From Paraburkholderia phenoliruptrix (GTDB taxonomy: Bacteria > Pseudomonadota > Gammaproteobacteria > Burkholderiales > Burkholderiaceae), in the NCBI RefSeq assembly GCF_902859825.1, contig NZ_CADIKB010000029.1:1-64000 (forward strand): a stretch of DNA of 64,000 nt, read 5' to 3'. The notes below the pieces were generated by a model. That model was not told the origin of the DNA and did not search any database. It saw only the letters and a program-made list of their open reading frames with translations. This document shows positions 15,961 to 25,191 of this stretch, piece after piece; positions within the stretch are counted from its first letter, which is position 1, and every line of letters begins with the position of its first letter. Both the position numbers and the translations under genes were made by a program.

Positions 15961-18900
15961 GCCTTCGCTGAGTTCCGGCGGCCGCGCGCCTGCGACGCGC
16001 GGCGCCCCGCCGGCGCCCTCACCTCGCGCACAGCGCGAGGCCGCTGCTGAGGAAGCCCTCGCGGCTTCGAGCATGTGCCGCGCGGCGCGGAAATCGTCGA
16101 GATCGAGCCCTTGGGTCAGCCTTGCGCAGGCCGCCTCGATCACGCGCACGGCGTCGTCGGCGCGCCCTTGCGCACACCACAGGCGGCCGAGACTCGTCGC
16201 CGCGCGCAACTGCAGCGAGGCGCAGCCTTGCGCGAGCGCTTCCTCCATCGCTGCATTCAGAGACGCTTCTGCGTCCGCCGCGGCGTCGCCGTCAACAGGC
16301 GTTGACGCACCGTCGAGCAGCAGTAGTTCGCCGTGCACGCGCCGCAGTTCCACCACATACCAATGGTCGCCGCTTTCGTCGCATTGCGCCAACGCGCGCG
16401 TCACCGCGGCGAGGGCCTCGTCGCGTCGTCCCGCGCGGCCCAACGCAAGCGCGTACTGGGCGACGAGCATCGCGCGCTGGGCGGCGTATTCGAGCGCATC
16501 CAGTTCGTCCAGTGCCGCGCGAAAGGCGTGAAGACGCTCGGACCGCACGTCGTCGAGCGAGCACAGGTACGCGTCGAAACAGCGGGCGCACGCCTGGGAT
16601 ACGCCGAGGCCCGTGCGCGCCGACACATCGCGCAGCAATGCAATGGCTCGCGCCGCGCGCTCGCGTTTGCCCGACAGCAACGCGAGCGGAATCTCCGCTT
16701 CCACGAGCACGTAGCAGGTAACGATCGCCTGGTCCTGCGCACCCGCGCTCGCCACGCAGGCTTCTGCAAGATCGAGCGCCTCGTCACGCGCCCCCTGGAA
16801 CCACAGGAGCCGCGCCAGCGTCGCGCGGCCCACCAGCCCCTGGTCGATGGATTGGCCGAGCGGCAAACCGTGCTGCAGCGTGTCGGCTTGCAGCAGGAAG
16901 CGTTCGAGCGACGCGCGCGCCTGCTGCTGATTGCCGGCGTAATGCCAGGCTATGCCGAGCAGTCGCGAAGCGAGCATGCCATTGCTCATATCGCCGGTTT
17001 GCGCGGCGAGCGACGCGAAACGATGGGCGAACGCGAGGGCATTGCGCGCCGCGCCCGACGACTGGCTCGCATTCCACATGCCCCACAACGCGCGCGCCTC
17101 GAAAGCCCGGTCGGCGAGCGCGATGGCGAGTGCCAGCACCTCGGCCCACACCGCGAGCGTTTCGCGGTTCGGCCCGTTCACATAGACGAGCGCCGCGCCG
17201 AGCGCCGCGAGCAGTTGCATGCGCACCCGCAGATGACGGGCCGAGCCCGACGCGCCGTGGGTCTGAGCGACACTGTCGAGCGCGCGGCGTGCCCACGCGC
17301 AGCATTCGTCGACGAGCGAGAGCTCGTACAGCAGCGCGACCACCTTGACCGCGAGTTTTTCCGCGAGCGCGTCGTCGCCCTTTGACGAAAGCGCCCAGCC
17401 GAGCGCCGCGCGCAAATCGTCGAGCGAGGCGCGCATGCGCGCATGCCAGCCGTCGGCGCCGCCCTCCGGGGCGCGTGCTTGCGCCGACATCTGCCGCTCC
17501 AGCAAGCCGGCGAAATAACGCGCGTGGTTCAGCGTGGCCATGCGCCGCTCGCCGTTGTCGTCGAGCTTTTGCAGCGCGTACGCACGCGTGGTTTCGAGGA
17601 GCCGATAGCTCGCCTTGCCGCGGTCCGCACGCGCCACCACGAGCGACTTCTCGACGAGCCCCGACAGCGCCGCGATCACCTCCGCTTCCTGCAACCCCTG
17701 ATCCGCGACCACGGCGATGGCCGCCTCCATTGAAAAGCTGTTGACGAAGATGCCGAGCCTGCGCAGCGTCGCGCGCTCGGCGTCGTCGAGCAGACCATGA
17801 CTCCAGTCGAGTGTCGCCTTCAAGGTCTGATGCCGCGGCAGCGCCGTGCGGTTGCCGCCCGTCAGCATGCTGAAGCGGTCGTCCAGGTGATCCGCGAGTG
17901 TTTCGATGCCGAGAATCGCCGCGCGTGCGGCCGCGAGTTCGATTGCGAGCGGTATGCCGTCGAGCCGGCGGCATACCGTGCCGGTCAGATGGATGCTGCG
18001 CTCGTCGGACGAAAAACGCGCGTCCATTGCGCGGGCGCGCGACAGGAACAACTGCACGGCGCTGCACCCGAGCACATGCTCGCCTTGATCGTCGTGTGTG
18101 GGAACGTCGAGCGAGGCGACCCAATACAGATGTTCTTCGGCGACGCGCAGCGGCTCGCGGCTCGTCGCCAGCACGCGCACGCCCGGGCCCGCATTCAGCA
18201 GCGCTTCGGCCAATTCGGCGGCCGGCGCGAGCACGTGCTCGCAATTGTCGAGCACGCACAGCACGCGCCGCTCGCCCCACTCGCGGCTCACGCGTGTGAG
18301 CGTGAGCGGACCGCTTGCCTTGCTCACGCCGACACTCGCGGCCAACATGGCGAGCACGCTGTTCGCATCCGACGTCGACGCGAGCGGGACCAGATAGACA
18401 CCGTCCGGATAGTCGCCGACGAGCCGGCGCGCGACCTCCACCGCGAGGCGCGTCTTGCCGATGCCGCCTGCGCCGAGCAGCGTGACGTGACGCGCCGCGG
18501 CAAGCGAGCGCGCGACATCGAGAAGCGCGCCGTCGCGGCCGATCAGCGGCGAGAAACTGGCGGGCAGATTGTGCGGGCTCTGCGCTGCGGTGCTGTGCGC
18601 GTCATGGCCTGCATGAGCCTCGGAGCGCGGTTCGGTCAATCCGGCGCTCGACGCGTCGCGCGTCGCGGCCGGCAGCGGCGACTGCCTCGCGACGAGCCGG
18701 TAGCCGCGGCCCGAGACGGTCTGGATGAGTCCGCGGCTTTCGCCAAGCACCTTGCGCAGAGCGGACATGTGCACCTGCAGATTGTTTTCTTCGACGATGG
18801 TGTCGGGCCACACTTGCCTCAACATGTCGTTCTTCGAAACGAGTTCGCCTTTCGCGGCGATCAGAACGGCGAGCATGTCGAAGGCGCGGCTGCCGATGCG

Positions 18901-18969
18901 CACGGGTTGTCCGTCGAGAAGCAGTTCCCGACCGACCAGGTCCACCTGAAGCGGGCCGATGCGAATCAT
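15955..18969 (-). CDS. Winged-helix / P-loop ATPase / TPR signalling regulator (3' end altered by IS)
   Basis: 1004 residues. Residues 1-95 are an OmpR-type winged helix ending in TVSGRGYRLV. A STAND/AAA-like ATPase follows with Walker A GAGGIGKT at 166-173 and Walker B RRVLCVLDNCEHV. The C-terminal half is an alanine-rich helical repeat region like the TPR arrays of this class. Such proteins are predicted ATP-driven transcription activators that sense a ligand through the repeats. The last codons read PELSEGR and stop in the inverted repeat of the IS, so the native C-terminus may be longer. It is the last of nine minus-strand genes and a close paralogue of the regulator at 38500. Starts at ATG 18969. 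Confidence 0.8.
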   Translation of the reverse strand: MIRIGPLQVDLVGRELLLDGQPVRIGSRAFDMLAVLIAAKGELVSKNDMLRQVWPDTIVEENNLQVHMSALRKVLGESRGLIQTVSGRGYRLVARQSPLPAATRDASSAGLTEPRSEAHAGHDAHSTAAQSPHNLPASFSPLIGRDGALLDVARSLAAARHVTLLGAGGIGKTRLAVEVARRLVGDYPDGVYLVPLASTSDANSVLAMLAASVGVSKASGPLTLTRVSREWGERRVLCVLDNCEHVLAPAAELAEALLNAGPGVRVLATSREPLRVAEEHLYWVASLDVPTHDDQGEHVLGCSAVQLFLSRARAMDARFSSDERSIHLTGTVCRRLDGIPLAIELAAARAAILGIETLADHLDDRFSMLTGGNRTALPRHQTLKATLDWSHGLLDDAERATLRRLGIFVNSFSMEAAIAVVADQGLQEAEVIAALSGLVEKSLVVARADRGKASYRLLETTRAYALQKLDDNGERRMATLNHARYFAGLLERQMSAQARAPEGGADGWHARMRASLDDLRAALGWALSSKGDDALAEKLAVKVVALLYELSLVDECCAWARRALDSVAQTHGASGSARHLRVRMQLLAALGAALVYVNGPNRETLAVWAEVLALAIALADRAFEARALWGMWNASQSSGAARNALAFAHRFASLAAQTGDMSNGMLASRLLGIAWHYAGNQQQARASLERFLLQADTLQHGLPLGQSIDQGLVGRATLARLLWFQGARDEALDLAEACVASAGAQDQAIVTCYVLVEAEIPLALLSGKRERAARAIALLRDVSARTGLGVSQACARCFDAYLCSLDDVRSERLHAFRAALDELDALEYAAQRAMLVAQYALALGRAGRRDEALAAVTRALAQCDESGDHWYVVELRRVHGELLLLDGASTPVDGDAAADAEASLNAAMEEALAQGCASLQLRAATSLGRLWCAQGRADDAVRVIEAACARLTQGLDLDDFRAARHMLEAARASSAAASRCARGEGAGGAPRVAGARPPELSEGR

Positions 18970-19103
18970 GAGGCGGTATCCAGAACACGAGGAATGACGA
19001 TGCAGCCGGGCAGGCGCGGCCCGGCGAGGCGTCCCCGAAGTCTAGACCAGGCGCAAAAAGGCATGCGCGGAAAAAACTGAACCTATCGTTCAAATTTTTT
19101 GGA

Positions 19104-19592
19104 TTAAACCAGCGGATGCTGGACGTCGACCACCGACGCAAGAATCATCGCGGCGGCATTGACGGGCACCGCGCTGCGCACTCTCGGCTTGTAGATCAGG
19201 TCGTTGCGGCGAATCGTGGCGCCGCTCAGCGCGCAGCGCCCTTTTAATCGCGCGCGGCAACTGATCCACACCTGATCCGCATAACGGCACAGCGTGGCGT
19301 CCTGCCAGAGCACCGCAATCGACGTCTCCGACAAACGCTCGATCACCTCGACCTGCCGATGCCGCGACGGCCCATTGGCCGCCTCGCGCGTGAGCGGCAC
19401 CGCGAGATACGCCGCGCCTTCGGCTTCGCCGCGATAGCCGGCAAGCAGCCGCTCGATCATGTGATTCCAGACGGGTGCGTGAGCGCGCGCCTCCGCGTGT
19501 TCGTCGCGCGCCGCAAGGCCTTCTTCATGATGCACGCCCGCTTCGTGCCTGGCTGCATTCGTGCATTGCTTGGCGGGTAATTCGGTGTGCAT
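19104..19592 (-). CDS. DUF3331 domain protein
   Basis: 162 residues. From about residue 75 onward the pattern QVEVIERLSETSIAVLWQDAT, then YADQVW and CALSGATIRRNDLIYKPR, matches the DUF3331 family, which I know mainly from Burkholderia-group genomes and which has no established function. The N-terminal half is polar, with many histidine, alanine and glutamate residues. It begins 39 bp after the cNMP-fold flavoprotein gene and precedes the regulator by 134 bp, so it is probably part of the same transcript. Confidence 0.7.
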   Translation of the reverse strand: MHTELPAKQCTNAARHEAGVHHEEGLAARDEHAEARAHAPVWNHMIERLLAGYRGEAEGAAYLAVPLTREAANGPSRHRQVEVIERLSETSIAVLWQDATLCRYADQVWISCRARLKGRCALSGATIRRNDLIYKPRVRSAVPVNAAAMILASVVDVQHPLV

Positions 19593-19631
19593 CGCGATTT
19601 TCCTCGTATGTGGGTGAGGCGTGGGTGAGGC

Positions 19632-21359
19632 TTAAGAGTGGGCCGCGGCCTTCGCCGTCTGGCTCAGATACGCGTGGATCTGCGCGACGACCGCCGCGCC
19701 GTCGCCGACCGCCGCGGCCACGCGTTTGGCCGAGTCCGAGCGCACATCGCCGACGGCGAACATGCCCGGCACACTCGTCTCGAGCGGATAGCGCACGCCG
19801 GCCGCGGCCCCGCCCGGTTCGCTTCTCGCAGCGCCCGTCACCACGAAGCCGCGATTGTCGAGCTCGACGCCGCTTGCCGAGAGCCAGTCGGTTTTCGGAT
19901 CCGCGCCGATAAAGAGGAACAGATGCCGCGTGGCCACGACCTCCTCCTCGCCGCTCGCCTCATGGCGCACGCGCACCTGCGCGAGGCCGGCTTCGTCGCC
20001 TTCGAGCGCGCTCAGCGTGCAGCCCGTGCACAGCGACACGTTGGGCAGCGAACCGATCCGGTCGATCAGGTACTTCGACATGCTTGCATTGAGATCGCGG
20101 CCGCGAATCAGCATGCGGATGCTGCGCGCAAAGTTCGCGAGAAACACGACAGCCTGCCCGGCCGAATTGCCGCCGCCGACCAGCACGATGTCCTGCCCCT
20201 TGACGAGCTTCGCCTCGATCGTCGAGGCCCAGTAGTAGATGCCGCGTCCCTCGAAGCGATCGAAGCCCGGCACCGTCGGCGAGCGATACGCGGCGCCGCT
20301 CGCGACCACAACCGTGCGCGCCTGAATGCGCTGGCCGTCCACGAGCTTGAGCACGAAGATGCCGTCTTGCCGGCTGACCTCGGTGACCTTGCCGGGAATC
20401 GCGAGGTGCGCGCCGAACTTGAGCGCCTGCTGAAAGGCACGCGCGGCGAGCGCCTGGCCCGAGATGCCGGTGGGAAAGCCCAGATAGTTTTCAATGCGCG
20501 AGCTCGCGCCCGCCTGGCCGCCCGGCGCGCGCTGGTCAAACACCGCGACCGAGAGTCCCTCGGTTGCCGCATAGACCGACGCCGCGAGTCCCGCGGGTCC
20601 CGCGCCGACAATGGCGACGTCGTAGCGATGCGACTGCTCGAACGTCGGCACGAGCCCGAGGCACGACGCAAGCTGCGCTTCGTCCGGCGCGCGCAGCACG
20701 TGGCCGTTGGGGCAGAACACCAGCGGAAAATCGCCGGGACCGGTGGTCATGCCGCCGAGCAGCGCGACGGCTTCCGGATCGGAGCGCGCGTCGACCACGG
20801 TCCCCGGATAGGCATTGCGGCGCAGAAAGCCTTGCAGGCCGACGAGGCGCGCATCGTCGCCATTGCCGACGATGATCGGCCCGAGCCCCTGCTCGATCAG
20901 CCCGAGCCGCCGCAGGATCAGCGCGCGCATGATGTGCTCGCCGAGCTGCGCGTCGGCGACAATCAGCGCGCGCAGACGCTCCGGCTCGATCACGAGCGTC
21001 TCCACGTCGGTCAGTGCGAGGCCGTCGATCAGCGCCGGCTTGCCGGACAGTTGCGCCATCTCCGCCATGAAGTGGCCGTCGTCATGTTCGGTGACGAGTG
21101 TCGAGCGGCCGAAGCTGTCGCGCGAAAAGATCCGCACGCGGCCACGCAGCAGCACGAAGAGTCCGAGCGCGACTTCGCCAGTCTTGAAGATGAGGTCGCC
21201 GGCGCGGAAGTTCATCGGCCGCGCGAAGCGCCGCACGCTCTGGATCTCCGCCGCCGACAGACGCGGAAACATCTGATGCTGCCGGTATTCGAGCGACGAA
21301 TACGGAAACTCGAGCTCGGACGGCTGCGATGCGTCGAGCGATAAACCGGGAGTGCTCAT
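19632..21359 (-). CDS. cNMP-fold/thioredoxin-reductase-like FAD oxidoreductase lacking the redox CxxC
   Basis: 575 residues. Residues about 25-150 form a cyclic-nucleotide-binding (CRP-like) fold. After a linker comes a pyridine-nucleotide-disulfide oxidoreductase of the thioredoxin-reductase size: FAD motif VAIVGAGPAGLAA at 248-260 and NAD(P)H motif IVLVGGGNSAGQAVVF at 391-406. The redox dicysteine expected between them is replaced by YYWASTIEA, so it cannot act as a classical thioredoxin reductase. The phosphate-binding cassette of the cNMP fold also looks degenerate (HFMAEMAQLSG, no arginine following). It probably passes electrons from NAD(P)H to an unknown acceptor. Located in the nine-gene minus-strand run, 48 bp after the outer-membrane channel gene. 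Confidence 0.8.
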   Translation of the reverse strand: MSTPGLSLDASQPSELEFPYSSLEYRQHQMFPRLSAAEIQSVRRFARPMNFRAGDLIFKTGEVALGLFVLLRGRVRIFSRDSFGRSTLVTEHDDGHFMAEMAQLSGKPALIDGLALTDVETLVIEPERLRALIVADAQLGEHIMRALILRRLGLIEQGLGPIIVGNGDDARLVGLQGFLRRNAYPGTVVDARSDPEAVALLGGMTTGPGDFPLVFCPNGHVLRAPDEAQLASCLGLVPTFEQSHRYDVAIVGAGPAGLAASVYAATEGLSVAVFDQRAPGGQAGASSRIENYLGFPTGISGQALAARAFQQALKFGAHLAIPGKVTEVSRQDGIFVLKLVDGQRIQARTVVVASGAAYRSPTVPGFDRFEGRGIYYWASTIEAKLVKGQDIVLVGGGNSAGQAVVFLANFARSIRMLIRGRDLNASMSKYLIDRIGSLPNVSLCTGCTLSALEGDEAGLAQVRVRHEASGEEEVVATRHLFLFIGADPKTDWLSASGVELDNRGFVVTGAARSEPGGAAAGVRYPLETSVPGMFAVGDVRSDSAKRVAAAVGDGAAVVAQIHAYLSQTAKAAAHS

Positions 21360-21407
21360 GAGCTTGACCTTTCTGTTCGTGACGGCTTGCCCGGCCGCTG
21401 TTGTCCG

Positions 21408-22868
21408 CTACCAGCCGAACTTGAGCTCGGCGCCCACATAGTCGGCATTGCGCGCGCCGAGCTCGCGCAGCGACGGTCCGACCTGGAAATGCACGGCCTC
21501 GAGCGCCGCCGCGAGATTCGCGGTGACGGCCCAGTCGGCGCGCAGTTGCGTATAGAAACCCGTCCAGCGTCCGCCGCGTCCCGCCGTGCCCGGCACGACC
21601 GCCGAGCCCTGCTGATAGACCGCGTCGGCGGTGGTCTCGCGCCACTGCAGGCCGACGCCCGCGAGCAGCGAGAGCTTGCTGGTCGGCTTGACGACGAGCG
21701 TGGGCTTCACGTGGATCAGGTTCGTGTAGCCGGTGTAGCCGGCAAGCGCGAAGTAGTAGCCGTTCGGAAACAGCGGGTTGAACGTGCCGACGCGGCCGTC
21801 GCCCGGATGGCTGTCGCCCGAGGCCGCATCCACCTGGATGCCGACGCGCGGCGCCCATGGCGCGGAGGCGAACGTGTAGCCCGCCAGCGAACCGACCGCC
21901 CATGCGCCGATCGTCTTCGTGCCCACGTGCCCCGACTGATACATGCCCTCGACGTCCCAATCCACATGGCCGAGCGTGCCCGCATAGCGCGCGTCGAACA
22001 CATCGCGATGCTCGTCGCCGGCCGCTTCCAGAAAGCGCGCGTTGCTGCGGTTGTAGCGCGAGTAATAGGCGGACACGTCGCCGGGACCCACGCCCTTGCG
22101 CTCGACCCGCACGCCGCTGAACGTGAGATGCCGGTTCGATACGTCGTCGAAATCGCTGTTGTAGCGGTACTGGACCGGCTGCGTCGCATACGCGATCCAG
22201 CGCCACGGACCGGTCTCGTAGTCGGCCCACAGCGCGTCGAAGGCCTGGCGCACGTTCGGGCCGTCGCGCACGGAAATGAAACGCTGCAGGTCGAACGCCA
22301 TCTCCTGACGTCCCACCCGGAATTTGACGACGCCCGGCCCGAGCGGCTCGACGACGGCCACGAACGCCTGACGCAAATCGAGCGGGTTCCTGTCGACGGG
22401 CGACACCATGTCCTTGCCGTACGGATGCGCATCCTCGACTTGCGTGAAGATCTGCACGTGCGGACCGAGGCGCACGTCCGCGTGCACTTCGAGCCGTTGC
22501 AGCAGGTAGGTGTCGTCGTGCGGCGCGCCGAGACCGAAGAGCGGCGCGTCGTTGGTTTCGAGCCGCTCGCGCAGCACCACGCCGAGCGACACATAGGCGT
22601 CGGGATTGCCGAACAGCGGAAGGTACTTGAGCGAATCGAATGGCCGCTTCGGCACGCAGGGATTCGCAAGCGCCGACCAGTTTTCCTGCCAGCGGTTGAA
22701 CATCACCGTGGGACGCGCGCACGACGTGCTCGCGGCGCTCGCGCTGACGGCCGCGGTGTCGTCGGCGCTGCCGAGGGCGGTGTCGGCGGCCATGGCGGGA
22801 AGGCTCGCGGTAAGGCCTGCCGCGAGGCTCGCCACAAGACTCACCTTCAGACGCATGCCAAGACGCAT
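21408..22868 (-). CDS. Alginate-export-family outer-membrane beta-barrel
   Basis: 486 residues from the ATG at 22868, which opens into a signal peptide (MRLGMRLKVSLVASLAAGLT, cleaved near SLPAMA). The mature protein has alternating short beta stretches with aromatic girdles (for example VSLGVVLRERLETNDAPLFG, VKFRVGRQEMAFDLQRF) as in the AlgE-like alginate_exp family, many of which are general outer-membrane channels rather than alginate exporters. No alginate genes are near. An earlier in-frame ATG at 22937 overlaps the upstream gene by 11 bp and would add 23 residues. Likely role: uptake or efflux channel for the cluster's small-molecule substrate. Confidence 0.7.
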   Translation of the reverse strand: MRLGMRLKVSLVASLAAGLTASLPAMAADTALGSADDTAAVSASAASTSCARPTVMFNRWQENWSALANPCVPKRPFDSLKYLPLFGNPDAYVSLGVVLRERLETNDAPLFGLGAPHDDTYLLQRLEVHADVRLGPHVQIFTQVEDAHPYGKDMVSPVDRNPLDLRQAFVAVVEPLGPGVVKFRVGRQEMAFDLQRFISVRDGPNVRQAFDALWADYETGPWRWIAYATQPVQYRYNSDFDDVSNRHLTFSGVRVERKGVGPGDVSAYYSRYNRSNARFLEAAGDEHRDVFDARYAGTLGHVDWDVEGMYQSGHVGTKTIGAWAVGSLAGYTFASAPWAPRVGIQVDAASGDSHPGDGRVGTFNPLFPNGYYFALAGYTGYTNLIHVKPTLVVKPTSKLSLLAGVGLQWRETTADAVYQQGSAVVPGTAGRGGRWTGFYTQLRADWAVTANLAAALEAVHFQVGPSLRELGARNADYVGAELKFGW

Positions 22869-22926
22869 CCGCGCGGGCCGCCACGTTGCGCTCGCCCGCT
22901 GAGCGGCCGCGCGACTCGTCTTCGAA

Positions 22927-23886
22927 TTACCGGCCATCGTGCACTTCGGCGATATATCCGCCCGGGAATTCGAGCACGGCGGTCTTGCCTGCGGCGGTGG
23001 CATACGGCGCATACAGCACCTTGGCGCCGGCGCCTTGCGCGCGCTGCAGCGTTTGTGCGAGGTCGCCGACGGCATAGCCGGTGGTTTCGCGGCCGAACGG
23101 GAACGGCAGCTTGCCGTCGGTCACGAACACGACCATGCGGCCGAAGCCCGACGTGAGGCGAATCTCGCGGATCGTTTCACCCGGCCGGCCGATCACGCCG
23201 GCATCGGCATGCGCATTGTCCGACAGCACCTTGCCGTGCGAAAAGTGCAGCCAGCGGCGCACGAAATTGTCGGCCTCGTAGCGCGACACATATACGCGGT
23301 TGTCGGGCACGCTTTGCAGCGGCGCGTAGTTCGGCGCCTTGGTGTGCCAGTAGAGCTGCATGGTCACGCCGCCGGGCCACTGGATGATCGCGTCCTTGCC
23401 GATAGGATCGTCGAAGCTGTCGACGAGCACGTCGGCGCCTGCTGCGCGCGCGGCCTTCACCGCCTCGCCGAGATTCGTCACGAGGTAGCCGGTGCGCTCA
23501 TTGCCGAACGGGTACGGCACGGGCGTTTCGAAGCCGAACACCGACAGCATGCCGACCGGCGTCTGCACGTATTGCGAAGCGGTTCGGCTCGGCGTCGGCG
23601 TCACGGTGAACACCGCGCGCGGCGACGCCTTGCCGCCGAAGGTCGCGATGAAGCTGTTGACGAACGCGTCGAGGTCCGCCGACGCCACGTAGACATGCGT
23701 CGTGTCATATTGCGGCCCGACCGACACATCCGCGTGACGTGCGGCGAGCGCGGCCTTTGCGCCCGGCACTTCCGGCGGACCGGCATCGGCGAAAGCGGAC
23801 GTGAACGGCGCAAGGCCGATCAGCAGCGCGGCGGAAACGGCCGCCAGCGAACCACGGGAACGAAGGCGCTGAAACGAATCGAACAT
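22927..23886 (-). CDS. Secreted two-domain VOC (glyoxalase/dioxygenase-fold) protein
   Basis: 319 residues from the ATG at 23886, followed by a signal peptide (GSLAAVSAALLIGLAPFTSAFA). Two VOC modules follow, beginning near DTTHVYVASADLDAFVNSF and NRVYVSRYEADNFVRRWL. Each contains the paired beta-alpha pattern and ends with a glutamate- or glutamine-bearing strand (GGVTMQLYWH; GGYIAEVHDG). VOC proteins bind metals and act as isomerases, dioxygenases or resistance proteins; export to the periplasm is unusual for them and suggests chemistry on a substrate outside the cytoplasm. It directly precedes the outer-membrane channel gene. Confidence 0.75.
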   Translation of the reverse strand: MFDSFQRLRSRGSLAAVSAALLIGLAPFTSAFADAGPPEVPGAKAALAARHADVSVGPQYDTTHVYVASADLDAFVNSFIATFGGKASPRAVFTVTPTPSRTASQYVQTPVGMLSVFGFETPVPYPFGNERTGYLVTNLGEAVKAARAAGADVLVDSFDDPIGKDAIIQWPGGVTMQLYWHTKAPNYAPLQSVPDNRVYVSRYEADNFVRRWLHFSHGKVLSDNAHADAGVIGRPGETIREIRLTSGFGRMVVFVTDGKLPFPFGRETTGYAVGDLAQTLQRAQGAGAKVLYAPYATAAGKTAVLEFPGGYIAEVHDGR

Positions 23887-23992
23887 ATGCGTGACCTGAT
23901 GAGTTTTGAAAAATCCGTGTGCAACGGAGTGAAGGAATGATCTGATCGCCGCGCTGCGTGCACGAATGCGCACGCCCGCGGCGCGCTTACGA

Positions 23993-24250
23993 TCAACCGC
24001 CCTCTTTCGCCGTGCCGGGCGCGAGCGGCTTCTTGGCGCTGCTAGCCGATGAAGGCGGCGCGCTCTGAACCGTCGCGCCCGGCGTGAAGATCTGAGCCTT
24101 CACGACGGGTATGGCGTGTTCGCCGAGCACCATGCCGAGCAGGCCGGCAAGCGCGATCAGCGGCGGCGCCGGCGACTGCACCTTGAGCAGCCAATAAAGC
24201 AGGCCGACGCCGAAGCCGACGCCGAGTGAAATGAGGTAACCCATGCCCAT
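23993..24250 (-). CDS. XapX-domain small membrane protein
   Basis: 85 residues. Two hydrophobic segments (MGMGYLISLGVGFGVGLLYW and LIALAGLLGMVLGEHAIPV) fit the XapX (DUF1427) family of very small inner-membrane proteins of unknown function. The C-terminal 30 residues are a polar Pro/Ser/Ala/Lys tail. It begins only 18 bp after the HD-like gene, so the two are almost certainly cotranscribed. Confidence 0.8.
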   Translation of the reverse strand: MGMGYLISLGVGFGVGLLYWLLKVQSPAPPLIALAGLLGMVLGEHAIPVVKAQIFTPGATVQSAPPSSASSAKKPLAPGTAKEGG

Positions 24251-24268
24251 CTCCTATCGAGGCCGGGC

Positions 24269-24910
24269 TCAGTTCGGCCATTCCGAACCGAGCACCAGCC
24301 CGCAAAAATTCAGACGCCGGTAGTTCGGGTCCCACCGGTCCAGCACGTCGGCATTCACGGTGCCGAACGTCGTGTGCGGACGAAGCTCCATGCCCCGCGC
24401 GTATTCTTCGAGAATCCGCTTCTTGAAGCCCGCTTCGCGCGGACAGGCCGCGACGATGTCATCGCGCTCCTGTGCCGCGAATTCGTCGTAGCGCGCACCG
24501 CGCACGTCCATCTGCACGCCCGCGGCCAGCAAGGCGGCGAGCGGCGCGAGATGCTCCGGAATGCCAGGCGTCGTATGCAACGCAATGGCCAGCCACACTT
24601 CGTCGATCGCACTGGCCGCCGCGTTGTGCTCGCGCATGAACTCGCGCGCCGCGTTCGCGCTGTCCACCTCGTAGCGGCATGGCGAATGCCGGTGCGCGGC
24701 ATTCAGGCCGACGTTATGGAACATCGCACCCACGTACAGCAGTTCCATGTCGAACACCCGTTGCTCGCGATAACCGGTCAACGCGCCGAACAGAAACGCC
24801 CGCCGCGCGTGATGGAACATCAGCGCGGACTGTGTCGCGCGGATCCGCTCGGTCGCCCCGCGGGCCATCGCACTGTCCGGCATCGCGATGCCCGCGATGG
24901 TCTCTTTCAT
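24269..24910 (-). CDS. HD-domain-like protein (cyanamide-hydratase-type family) with HD changed to HN
   Basis: 213 residues. The ATG at 24910 is preceded by ggaggaggtgac, a strong ribosome binding site, and is preferred over the longer frame. The fold pattern (RATQSALMFHHARRAFLFGA, MELLYVGAMFHNVGL, VWLAIALHTTPG) matches small HD-domain proteins related to cyanamide hydratase and inducible nucleotide/cyanide-type hydrolases. The defining HD doublet here is His65-Asn66, so metal binding may be weakened or changed. It is upstream of the XapX gene and about 280 bp after the MscS-type gene. Confidence 0.7.
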   Translation of the reverse strand: MKETIAGIAMPDSAMARGATERIRATQSALMFHHARRAFLFGALTGYREQRVFDMELLYVGAMFHNVGLNAAHRHSPCRYEVDSANAAREFMREHNAAASAIDEVWLAIALHTTPGIPEHLAPLAALLAAGVQMDVRGARYDEFAAQERDDIVAACPREAGFKKRILEEYARGMELRPHTTFGTVNADVLDRWDPNYRRLNFCGLVLGSEWPN

Positions 24911-25191
24911 GTCACCTCCTCCATGTAACGCATCGCCGGCGATGCGCGGGCCTCTTCGCCCGCAGTCCAGGGCCTCGCCCTCGCGTCCCCGCACTCGCGT
25001 GTCCTCACGCTTGCGTGACGAATACTCACGCGCGGATGAGTCATGCCGCTGAGTCATGCCGATGATCATGCGGATGAGTCAGCGGCAGGCCGTCGCCCGA
25101 CTCACAGGCAGCGTAACGGTTGCCGACGATAAAAGCCTTGGCGCAGACTTAAAAAGCCTGAAACGAAGCCGGCCCGCGCGGCGCCCCGCTC

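Noticed and set aside
19638..21344. A plus-strand open frame of 568 codons
   Set aside because: Mirror of the cNMP-flavoprotein gene; no recognisable domain.
21408..22868. Alginate biosynthesis locus
   Set aside because: Only the outer-membrane channel fold is shared; none of the polymerase, epimerase or lyase genes is present.
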